Below are positions 17,768 through 25,018 of a DNA stretch of 64,000 nucleotides, one piece after another. Positions within the stretch are counted from its first letter, which is position 1; each line of letters starts with the position of its first letter. Under the pieces are notes generated by a model, which did not search any database, had not been told where the DNA came from, and saw only the letters and a list, made by a program, of their open reading frames with translations. A program made the translations under genes and the position numbers. The DNA comes from Nitrospirota bacterium (GTDB lineage Bacteria > Nitrospirota_A > Leptospirillia > Leptospirillales > Leptospirillaceae): NCBI GenBank assembly GCA_021838585.1, contig JAKCDE010000001.1, positions 1-64,000 of the forward strand. Direction: 5' to 3'.

Positions 17768-18326
17768 GCACATCCCTCGAAAGAGTAAAGGATTGGGTCT
17801 TCGGAACCGATGAAAGCCCGACTCCATGGATCACCACTCCCCGGCTGACGAGGGTCACGGGCCCCCTTGTTGTGATGGTATCGGAGGCGTCGTGGTAATG
17901 CAATTGCCGGGCCACAAGAAGCAGTCCGCTGGAAAAGGCGGCCGAGACCGGAATGGAACGGCCGGAGACAAGAAACTGGTGTCCGGGCTGGTCGATAACC
18001 CCCTCCTGGCTTCTGATGTCGAGCATCAGGGATGCGGTCAGAATGATGTGGGCGGACAGCTCGGAGAGACGGGTCCGGGAGTGATCCTCTCCGACCGTGG
18101 CCGATTTCGCCCGCACGAACCATCGCGTCCGGGAATGATAGGTCCGGGAATAGGTAAAGTTCCGGATGATCACCGCCGGTTTCGGAAGGGGATGGGTATC
18201 TGTCGGCACAGTGCCGCGGTCGGAGACATGGCGCTTCGCCAGGACCCCGAAGAGCACGATGGCCGCAATCAGCGGGACAAGGGAGACAAGAACGACGACG
18301 GTTTTCTTCCTCAGAAACGTCAGCAC
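17748..18326 (-). CDS. lptC: LptC-like LPS export protein
   Basis: 192 residues. One N-terminal membrane helix (about 8-28) is followed by a periplasmic jellyroll with weak LptC/YrbK character: VIIRNFTYSRTYHSRTRWFVRA, then a second set of strands around LMLDIRSQEGVIDQPGHQF and ITTRGPVTLVSRGVVIHG. LptC docks LptB2FG and hands LPS to LptA. Sequence identity in this family is always low, so the call relies mainly on topology and on its position directly upstream of lptA and lptB. Confidence 0.85.
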   Translation of the reverse strand: MLTFLRKKTVVVLVSLVPLIAAIVLFGVLAKRHVSDRGTVPTDTHPLPKPAVIIRNFTYSRTYHSRTRWFVRAKSATVGEDHSRTRLSELSAHIILTASLMLDIRSQEGVIDQPGHQFLVSGRSIPVSAAFSSGLLLVARQLHYHDASDTITTRGPVTLVSRGVVIHGVGLSSVPKTQSFTLSRDVHAVFAG

Positions 18327-18389
18327 CAGAGGCTCTCCTGCGGGTCCGGCCCGGGAAGAGAGGACCAGACGCCTACGGAGGACACGTCC

Positions 18390-19352
18390 CTATTCCGAAA
18401 AATCGTGAAAAAGCCGCTTGAGGGCATCGATTCCTTCGGTGATCGCCGCAGCGGAGTTCCGAAGTTGCCGGGACTCGTCCTCCGACAGGGGAAGCTCCAC
18501 GATCTCCTCGAGCCCCTGGTTTCCGAGGCGGACGGGAACCCCCACGAAGGCGTCCTTGATCCCGTATTCGCCCTGAAGGAAGACCGAGCTGGGAATGATC
18601 CGGTGGCGGTCGTGAAGGATCGACTCGATCATCGAATAGGTCGCGGCCGCTGGGGCGAAATAGGCGGAAGAGTCCTTCATCAGGTGAACGATCTCGGCGC
18701 CGCCGTCACGGGTCCGCTGGACGATCGCCGCCAGCCGCTCGGCCGGCACCATCTTCCGGACAGGGACACCGGCGATCGTCGAGAAATCGAGAAGCGGCAC
18801 CATCTGGTCTCCATGACCTCCCATGACCAGACTCTGGATGTTCGAGACCGATGTTCGGGTCTCCTCGGACAGAAAGTACGCGAACCGGGAGGAATCGAGG
18901 GCACCGCCCATTCCGATCACCCGCTCCCGGGCGAATCCGGTCACGCGCCAGAGGACATACGCCATGAGGTCCATGGGATTGGTCACGGCGATCACGATGC
19001 TGTCCGGGGCAAATTTCCGCACATTGAGGGCGACATCCCGAATGATTTCACCATTCTTCGTCAGAAGGTCGTCCCGGGACATCCCCGGCTTTCGGGAAAA
19101 ACCTGCGGTCACCACGACCACGGAGGAGTCGGCGATGTCCTCATAGCTCCCCGTCCCCCGGATCCGGGTGTCGAACCCAAGGAGAGGTCCCGCTTCGAGG
19201 ATGTCGAGGGCCTTTCCCTGGGCGACTCCGTCCCGGATATCCAGGAGAACGACATCGGCCAGTCCGTTCTCGACAATTTTCTGGGCCGTGGTCGCTCCCA
19301 CGTTTCCCGCCCCGATGATGCTGACCTTGCGTCTTTTTTTCACTATTCGCAC
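18390..19352 (-). CDS. mdh: Malate dehydrogenase, LDH-like type
   Basis: 320 residues. I prefer the GTG at 19352, placed after AAGGAGAG with a 4-base gap, over an ATG 15 bases upstream that would put the Shine-Dalgarno inside the gene. The NAD fold is VSIIGAGNVGATTAQ, the catalytic loop RKPGMSRDDLL has the Arg that selects oxaloacetate/malate over lactate, and the proton relay His is in VMGGHGDQMVPL. It interconverts malate and oxaloacetate with NAD in the TCA cycle. A separate promoter lies upstream; the lpt genes follow after 63 bases. Confidence 0.95.
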   Translation of the reverse strand: MRIVKKRRKVSIIGAGNVGATTAQKIVENGLADVVLLDIRDGVAQGKALDILEAGPLLGFDTRIRGTGSYEDIADSSVVVVTAGFSRKPGMSRDDLLTKNGEIIRDVALNVRKFAPDSIVIAVTNPMDLMAYVLWRVTGFARERVIGMGGALDSSRFAYFLSEETRTSVSNIQSLVMGGHGDQMVPLLDFSTIAGVPVRKMVPAERLAAIVQRTRDGGAEIVHLMKDSSAYFAPAAATYSMIESILHDRHRIIPSSVFLQGEYGIKDAFVGVPVRLGNQGLEEIVELPLSEDESRQLRNSAAAITEGIDALKRLFHDFSE

Positions 19353-19500
19353 TAAACTCTCCTTCATTCCTTACCGAAAGGCGCGGAAATCCTTCACCCG
19401 GCTTTCCTTGACGTGAAGGCAAAATGGGCCGTCCCGGACCGGCTGTGCCATCCGGAGGCGTCACTTGGATCTTCAGGGACTCCGACACACGAGTGCCTAG

Positions 19501-19529
19501 ATCATACGCAATCGTGAGAAGAAAGGCAA
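19501..19529 (-). promoter_or_regulatory. Sigma-70-type promoter for mdh
   Basis: On the minus strand TTGCCT (19529-19524) and TATGAT (19506-19501) are separated by exactly 17 bases. The expected start of transcription is near 19494, giving an mdh leader of about 140 nt. The rest of the 19353-19619 gap shows no gene I can support. Confidence 0.55.
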
Positions 19530-19619
19530 GCCGGACAATCGTTTCTGGAGAGGAAGCGCCTCAGGAAATCCCGTTTTCCGCACCGTGTGGGGCACCTCGA
19601 AAAAACGCACGTTCGGCGA

Positions 19620-20978
19620 TCAGAAATCCCGTCCGTATCCGATTTCCCGGTCGAGTTCATCCTCGATCATGGAGAGCCGGAACCGGTCGGCGATCAGCCT
19701 CTCCCGGCTGGTCAGGACCTCCGTTTCGGCATCGACGGCCGTCACCCCGTCGACAAGGCCCCGGGAAAAGCGTCGCTCCACAAGTCCAAGATTCTCCCGG
19801 GCATGGTCGTAACGGGCCTGGTCCAGAGACAGAGCCTCCTTCTGGGTCTCGAGATCGTCGTAGATCTTTCGGACGTTCCGGATGACCCTGAGGCGGACGA
19901 GGCGGGTCTTTTCCGACTCTTTTTTCGCCTCCATCCTCGCCCGCTCCGTATCGTGGAGGATCTCCCCTCCCACGAAGATGGGCACCGAGAGGGCGACCCC
20001 GCTCTGGAATGTCGGGAGAAAGAGCCCCGAACCGGCGGGAGCCCCGGAGATCGTGGCCGGGACCCCCCACAGGAGGAATCCCTGGGCAAAGAGGGAGAGG
20101 TGGGGATAGTTGCGGGTCCGGACCTCGTCGACCCGATTTTCCGACTCCCGGTCCCGGGCCCGGGCGGCCAGGATCAGGGGCCGATGGCGCAGGGCAAAGG
20201 CGGTCAGCTCGTCCACGGACCAGGCGGGGCCCGGTTGGCGGGGAGCGTCCTCCGTCCGGTAGGGGACCGGCGTTTCCCGTCCCATGGCGTAGACCAGGTC
20301 GGCCCGGGCCTTCTCGAGGGCATTTTCCTCTCGAATCCGTTCGAGGCGTGTCTTTTCGAGGAGCAGGCGCGCCATGGTGACGTCGGTGACGACCCCGAAT
20401 CCCCGGGCCAGGCGCTCCTGGGCCATTCGCAGATGGAGCGCCGCATCCTCCTCGTTTTTACGGGCTCCCCGGACGAGATGCTCGAACATCGCCAGCTGGT
20501 CGTAGGCCAGGTTGGCCCGGAACGAAACCGAGAGACGGGCTTCCGCGAGTTCCTCCTTCCGGCTCCGGAGCCGGAAGCGCTCCGCCCTGACCCGGTAATG
20601 GCGCCGGCCGAAGGTGGTGATATCCTGGGTCAGGGTGGGGTTCAGCATCTCGGGCGCGATCGGCTGGTAGTCCGGGAAGACCCCGCCGACGAAGGCCGAG
20701 TTCAGAAAAAGCTGGTCGAGGGAGACGGTCAGATGGGGATAGTAGTCGGCCTGGGCCACCCCCACTTTTTCGGTCTGCGCCCGGGAGCGGGCATAGGCGA
20801 TGGAGACGAGCGGATGGGAGGAGAGGGCCGTCTGAACGACCGTCTTCCGGTCGATGGGAACCCCCTCCTCCCCGGCCGTGACGGCCCGGAGCGGGAGAAG
20901 GGCGACCAGGATCCCCGTTCCCAGGACAAAGATCCTCCGGAAAAACGGGGAGAGGAGGCGCTTAGCTCTTGCGGGCAA
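19620..20978 (-). CDS. TolC-family outer-membrane efflux channel
   Basis: 452 residues with a signal peptide (about 17-36, ending VTAGEEG). Two outer-membrane efflux repeats follow: the first with ALSSHPLVSIAYARSRAQTEKV and long helices, the second with AFALRHRPLILAARARDRESE and a glycine/proline break near VPIFVGGEILHDTERA. TolC proteins form trimeric channels for tripartite pumps or type I secretion. It overlaps the HlyD-family gene upstream by 17 bases, so the two are translated together. No inner-membrane transporter is adjacent. Confidence 0.9.
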   Translation of the reverse strand: MPARAKRLLSPFFRRIFVLGTGILVALLPLRAVTAGEEGVPIDRKTVVQTALSSHPLVSIAYARSRAQTEKVGVAQADYYPHLTVSLDQLFLNSAFVGGVFPDYQPIAPEMLNPTLTQDITTFGRRHYRVRAERFRLRSRKEELAEARLSVSFRANLAYDQLAMFEHLVRGARKNEEDAALHLRMAQERLARGFGVVTDVTMARLLLEKTRLERIREENALEKARADLVYAMGRETPVPYRTEDAPRQPGPAWSVDELTAFALRHRPLILAARARDRESENRVDEVRTRNYPHLSLFAQGFLLWGVPATISGAPAGSGLFLPTFQSGVALSVPIFVGGEILHDTERARMEAKKESEKTRLVRLRVIRNVRKIYDDLETQKEALSLDQARYDHARENLGLVERRFSRGLVDGVTAVDAETEVLTSRERLIADRFRLSMIEDELDREIGYGRDF

Positions 20979-21909
20979 TGGCCACCTCGGCCGACATGCC
21001 TGGGAAGATCGCCTGCCCCTTCAGGTCGTCGAAGACGATCCGGACCGGGATCCTCTGGACGACCTTCACGAAGGTGCCGGCCGCATTCTGGGTCGGAAGG
21101 AGGGCGAAGGCCTGGCTGGCCGCCGGGACGAACTCCAGGACCCTCCCCGTAAATCGGAGCCGGGGGAAGGCGTCGAGCCGGATCCGGACCTTCTGGCCGG
21201 GATGGACCTTCCAGACCTGGGTCTCCCGGAGATAGGCGTCGAGCCAGACGTTCTCCCGGCTTTTGGCATCGATGATGCTGACCAGAGGCTGGTCGGGACG
21301 GACCGTCTCTCCCAGGTTCACGAGCCTCTGGGCCACCTGGCCTGAAATGGAGGCGAAGACGGTGCGATTCCTCGGGTGGACCTCGGAGATGGAGAGCGCC
21401 TGGCGATCGGCCTCGATCAGACGACGGATCTCGGTCAGCTGGGCCATTTTCTTGCGGTAGGTGGTTTCGAGATCCTCGAGGTCCTGGGCCGAGATGAAGC
21501 GGTTCTTGAGAAGATCCCGGCCCCGGTGGTAATGGTCCCGGGCGTCGGCCATCTCCCGCTCGATCCGGACCTCACGGGCCCGGTCCCGCTCGAGGGTCCG
21601 GTAGGGAGAGAGGTTCCCGGAGGTGTCGTTTTTCCTGTTGGCACGATCCCCGGTGGTGTCGATGGTCGCGATCACCTCACCATAGTGAACGGGATCGCCT
21701 TCGTTGACCTTCAGGTCGAGGAGCCTCCCTCCGACCGGAGAGGAGACCAGGGTGATCTTGCCCTGGACATAGCAGTCGACCGACCGGACGTATCGCGTAT
21801 GGTCGATCAGGACATAAAGCCCCCACAGAAGGGTCCCGAGGAGTCCGGCCAGGGGAACGAAAACCCTCCAGGACCGAAGGGACAGGGGATTTTCAGGAAT
21901 ATCGGCCAT
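20962..21909 (-). CDS. HlyD/EmrA-family membrane fusion protein
   Basis: 315 residues. One inner-membrane helix (about 12-34) is followed by the lipoyl half-motif GRLLDLKVNEGDPVHYGEVIA, a helical hairpin (about 100-165) and the second lipoyl half IFASISGQVAQRLVNLGE-like segment, then a beta-barrel with GTFVKVVQRIPVRIVFDD, the EmrA-type signature. These adapters link an MFS or ABC transporter to TolC. Here only TolC follows, with 17 bases overlap. The partner pump must be elsewhere in the genome. Confidence 0.9.
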   Translation of the reverse strand: MADIPENPLSLRSWRVFVPLAGLLGTLLWGLYVLIDHTRYVRSVDCYVQGKITLVSSPVGGRLLDLKVNEGDPVHYGEVIATIDTTGDRANRKNDTSGNLSPYRTLERDRAREVRIEREMADARDHYHRGRDLLKNRFISAQDLEDLETTYRKKMAQLTEIRRLIEADRQALSISEVHPRNRTVFASISGQVAQRLVNLGETVRPDQPLVSIIDAKSRENVWLDAYLRETQVWKVHPGQKVRIRLDAFPRLRFTGRVLEFVPAASQAFALLPTQNAAGTFVKVVQRIPVRIVFDDLKGQAIFPGMSAEVAIARKS

Positions 21910-22364
21910 CGGAATTTTCTCCGCTGCTCATCTCAGCCTTCATCCGGAACACCGCATGACAGAGGGTCTGGAAGAAAGAGTCCTTTTTTTCTTTATCAAG
22001 GAGGGAGCTGGAAGGGAAAGCCTTGCGAAGGCGGGAAATCGATGCAGGGCCCGGACCGGGCGTCTGTCCAACGACAGGGTCCGGATCGATTCCCACCATA
22101 CGCGTGCCTGTCCACCCATGGTAGGAGTCATCACCCTGTCCGGAATCAGGACAGGGATAGGCGAACCCCATCGCCGCCAGAAGATCTGGCACGACGATCC
22201 TAGCACGCCAAGAAACAAAGATCCAGTCCCCAGAATAAAAGGCTGAAAGATGTTTCATCCCGAATGGCCATTGTCTCAGAGAGAATCCTGCCGGATTATG
22301 ATCTCCGTCATAGACTCAAGAATTTCGAAAATTCTCCGAAGAGATCCCTGAAAGGAGGTCGTCC
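21910..22364. other. Non-coding region with CTGTCC inverted repeats upstream of the efflux pair
   Basis: No convincing gene on either strand. It holds a perfect 8-base inverted repeat CCCTGTCC/GGGACAGG-type pair (22134-22141 and 22149-22156, 7-base loop) and a second one, CTGTC-CAAC-GACAG (22064-22077), plus a single CTGTCC near 22108. The repeated half-site suggests an operator for a regulator of the HlyD-TolC pair. This is inference from symmetry only. Confidence 0.35.
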
Positions 22365-22520
22365 ATGGACACCATCATTCCTCTTCTCTTCGGTCTTCTC
22401 AGCATCCTTGGTTTTCTCATGACAACGGCTCTCGTCTATCTCATCGTCAAACCGGCGCCCGGCAATCAGGTCTCCGGAAAGAAGTCCCGATTTCCCGAAA
22501 GGAAGCTCCACGCACCATAG
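22365..22520 (+). CDS. Probable 51-residue single-span membrane protein
   Basis: This short frame starts at an ATG five bases after AAAGGAGGT, one of the best Shine-Dalgarno matches in the window. The product has one hydrophobic helix (about residues 4-28, from IIPLLFGLLSILGFLM onward) followed by a basic tail with KKSR and PERK. No family recognised; it has the shape of small membrane subunits or regulators. The last 55 bases overlap the 3' end of coaX on the other strand, in convergent orientation. I saw no promoter with certainty in front of it. Confidence 0.55.
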   Translation: MDTIIPLLFGLLSILGFLMTTALVYLIVKPAPGNQVSGKKSRFPERKLHAP

Positions 22521-23281
22521 TGCACCACCTGACGACTCACGAGAACCTCCGACTTGAAGAGCGGAGCCACGACGGGGGCCATCCCACCGGTCAGAACGAT
22601 CCGGAGGGGGACTCCCAGCTCTTCCTCCGCTCTCCTTCCAAGGGCCTCCACGGCCAGAACGCTGCCAAGAACCACTCCCGAGAAGACACCGTCCCCCGTT
22701 GATCGTCCCAGAGCCCGGCATCGGGAGAGGCGCTCCCTGTCCAGAAGACGGCCTTTCCCTGAAAGATTGACCCTCCCCGCCCCCAGGCTTTTCTCCATGA
22801 GAGAGAGCCCCGGAAGGATGGCTCCGCCCAGAAGGCGCCCTTCGAAGCAGACGGTGGTGACGGTATGGGTCCCGAAATCGGCGACCATGAAGGCGGGGTC
22901 CAGGATCTCCCCAAAGCGGACGAGAGCCCCCCAGACGGCCGCGCCCCGGTCAGCCCCCAGACTTTCCGGAGGACGGTAGTCCACTGAAAATGGCGCATGA
23001 GAGAGAAAGAACGGATCCGGACGTTGGCCCGAGCGGGCCTCCCACAGGAGAGCCACGGGTTCCGCAAGGTCGGGGACGACGCAGACCAGCGCCGAGGGAA
23101 TGTCTTTCGACGAAATGTCGGGCCAGAGCGCGGAAAAGAAGGGGCGCAACGATTCCGCTTCGCCCGGGGGTGGCGTCTTCCAGGTTCGCATCCGGAGGAT
23201 ACGGTCCCCCTCGTGCAGGGCGACCGATATTCGGGAGAGGCCAACCTTGATCGTGATCCCCCGCCCGAGTCTACCCACCAC
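22466..23281 (-). CDS. coaX: Type III pantothenate kinase-like protein (CoaX family) with altered phosphate motif
   Basis: 271 residues from a GTG at 23281 (a second GTG at 23278 is equally possible), behind GAGAGGGGG and overlapping birA by 11 bases. CoaX phosphorylates pantothenate, the first step of CoA synthesis. Family features are YRPPESLGADRGAAVWGAL, VADFGTHTVTT and the GG-PGL segment LLGGAILPGLSLMEKSLG. The first motif, normally D-x-G-N-T near the start, reads KVGLS, so the conserved Asp is Lys and Asn is Leu; the second motif has THTVT where TAxT is usual. The fold is convincing, the activity is not. Position next to birA is common for genuine coaX. Confidence 0.8.
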   Translation of the reverse strand: MVGRLGRGITIKVGLSRISVALHEGDRILRMRTWKTPPPGEAESLRPFFSALWPDISSKDIPSALVCVVPDLAEPVALLWEARSGQRPDPFFLSHAPFSVDYRPPESLGADRGAAVWGALVRFGEILDPAFMVADFGTHTVTTVCFEGRLLGGAILPGLSLMEKSLGAGRVNLSGKGRLLDRERLSRCRALGRSTGDGVFSGVVLGSVLAVEALGRRAEEELGVPLRIVLTGGMAPVVAPLFKSEVLVSRQVVHYGAWSFLSGNRDFFPET

Positions 23282-24140
23282 CCTGCCCCCTCTCAAGCGA
23301 AACAGGCCGCAGATTCCGCGTGGAGGGTCCGAGTCGGCCGATCCTTCCGTCCCCCTCCCGCACCCGGAGCGTCCCGTCCGCCTCAAGTCCCTCGATTCTC
23401 GCGATTCCGGATTGTCCATGGAGGGAGTAGACAACCCACCGGTCTTTCCAGAGGAGCCTCTCATCCAAAAGGCTCCGGACTTCTCCGGGAGTGGCACGTG
23501 CCAGCAGATCCCCAAGGGTCCGGGACACTTTTTGGGCCAAAGCGACAGGGCCCCACGCCCGGTTCTCTGGTCCGGCGAGCGCGGCGAGGCTGGCCTGTTT
23601 CATCTCAGACCCAACGTCCCCGGCATCCCGGGCCTCTCCGGCCCCCGGCCCTTCCGGGATCGGGAGGAGATTGAGTCCAATGCCCGCAATCCAGCCGGCA
23701 GGGTCCCCGGCCCCATCACGAACCGGCTCGACCAGAAGACCTCCGAGCTTTCCGACCTCCCCCGACGGATCCGATAACGACAGAAGGGCATACAGGTCGT
23801 TGGGATATTTCCAGAACGTGCCCCGGACCCCCAGGGCATCGAGGGTCAGAAGGACGGCGGCCGCCACCACCAGTGGGAGAGTAGGGGCTCCGATCCGAAC
23901 CTCCTCGCCGGGAGGGATCCATCGGCTCATCGTGAGATCTCCCCTCCGGGAATGCCAGCGATGGCCCGGTCGGCCACGGCCACCGGTCTGGAGGGCACAC
24001 AGAAGAGCCGTCCCCTGAGGGGCGAGGCCATCCGAAACCCACCCGGCAAGAGTGTCGTTCGTCGAGGAGAGCTCACGGGCGAAAAACACAGGAAGCCCGG
24101 AGCCAATCCTCCGGAAACGCTCCCCTTCCCCGGCTCTCAC
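23271..24140 (-). CDS. birA: Biotin--[acetyl-CoA-carboxylase] ligase
   Basis: 289 residues, without an N-terminal DNA-binding domain, so it is a pure ligase rather than a repressor. BirA makes biotinyl-AMP and transfers biotin to carboxyl carrier proteins. Motifs are the opening ARELSSTNDTLA, the nucleotide loop QTGGRGRPGHRWHS and the biotin/lysine site KYPNDL (Trp of the usual KWPND is Tyr), then GGLLVEPV and WIAGIGLNL. The C-terminal domain (about 235-289) is short and SH3-like. Overlaps nadC by 4 bases upstream and coaX downstream. Confidence 0.92.
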   Translation of the reverse strand: MRAGEGERFRRIGSGLPVFFARELSSTNDTLAGWVSDGLAPQGTALLCALQTGGRGRPGHRWHSRRGDLTMSRWIPPGEEVRIGAPTLPLVVAAAVLLTLDALGVRGTFWKYPNDLYALLSLSDPSGEVGKLGGLLVEPVRDGAGDPAGWIAGIGLNLLPIPEGPGAGEARDAGDVGSEMKQASLAALAGPENRAWGPVALAQKVSRTLGDLLARATPGEVRSLLDERLLWKDRWVVYSLHGQSGIARIEGLEADGTLRVREGDGRIGRLGPSTRNLRPVSLERGQGGG

Positions 24141-25018
24141 CCCAGGAAGTCCAGCCGCAGAGAGAGGTCTCCGGGAGAATGGGTCAGAGCCCCCACCGAA
24201 CAGAAATCGATGTCGAGGGCGGAGAGCTCCCGGACCTTTTCGACCGTCAGCCCGCCTGAAACCTCCAGGAGGACCTCCGGCCTCTTCGCGCGCAATCGGG
24301 GCACCAGATCGGCCATCAGGGGGACGCTCATGTTGTCGAGCAGAAGGATCTCCGCGCCCTCGGAAACAGCCTCAAGGGCCTGCTCCGGGGTGTCGACCTC
24401 GATTTCGATCCGGTAGGGGTGGGGGGCCCTTTCGCGGGCCAGACGCAGGGCCTGCGTGACCGAACCCACCCCCACGATATGGTTGTCCTTGATCAGGATC
24501 CCGGAAGAGAGGGAGGAGCGGTGGGAGGCCCCTCCCCCGACACGGACGGCGTATTTCTGGAAGATCCGGAGGCCGGGAAGGGTCTTGCGGGTCTCGGTGA
24601 TCCGGAGGGGGCGCATCCTCTGGGGACGGTTCTCCTGGGCGGCCTCCACATAGCGCCGGGTGGTCGTCGCAATCGCGGAGAGGTGCTTGAGAAGATTGAG
24701 GCAGAGCCTTTCCCCCGACAGAAGCTCCAGAAGGGGGCCGGAAAGGTGGCCCAGAATCTGTCCTTTCCCGACTGCGCCCCCTTCGGCGGTCCGCCAGTCG
24801 ACCGACACGGTCCCCCCGAGCAGCGCGAAGATACGGCTGGCGAAAGGGGTTCCCGCCAGGATCCCCTCCTCTTCGGCCACGAGGACCGCCTCGGCCCTCC
24901 GGTTCGCGGAGGGATCCGAAAAAAAGAGGCGGCTGGTCAGGTCCCCTTCGGGAAGATCCTCCTCCAGAAAGGCGACCAGGGCCCGGTCGACCGCGGAGGG
25001 AAGAAGCCCGCCGATCAT
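24137..25018 (-). CDS. nadC: Nicotinate-nucleotide pyrophosphorylase (carboxylating)
   Basis: 293 residues. NadC joins quinolinate and PRPP to form nicotinate mononucleotide with loss of CO2, in de novo NAD synthesis. Visible signatures: EDLPEGDLTSRLFF near the N-terminus, LCLNLLKHLSAIATTTRRYV, the ITETRKTLPGLRIFQKYAVRVGG region with the PRPP/quinolinate basic residues, HRSSLSSGILIKDNHI, and near the end VSGGLTVEKVRELSALDIDF. Overlaps valS by 4 bases and birA by 4 bases. No nadA or nadB in the window. Confidence 0.96.
   Translation of the reverse strand: MIGGLLPSAVDRALVAFLEEDLPEGDLTSRLFFSDPSANRRAEAVLVAEEEGILAGTPFASRIFALLGGTVSVDWRTAEGGAVGKGQILGHLSGPLLELLSGERLCLNLLKHLSAIATTTRRYVEAAQENRPQRMRPLRITETRKTLPGLRIFQKYAVRVGGGASHRSSLSSGILIKDNHIVGVGSVTQALRLARERAPHPYRIEIEVDTPEQALEAVSEGAEILLLDNMSVPLMADLVPRLRAKRPEVLLEVSGGLTVEKVRELSALDIDFCSVGALTHSPGDLSLRLDFLG

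Noticed and set aside
21893..22258. 121-codon minus-strand frame upstream of hlyD, considered as a regulator
   Set aside because: No helix-turn-helix or other domain, overlaps the hlyD start, no good ribosome binding site.
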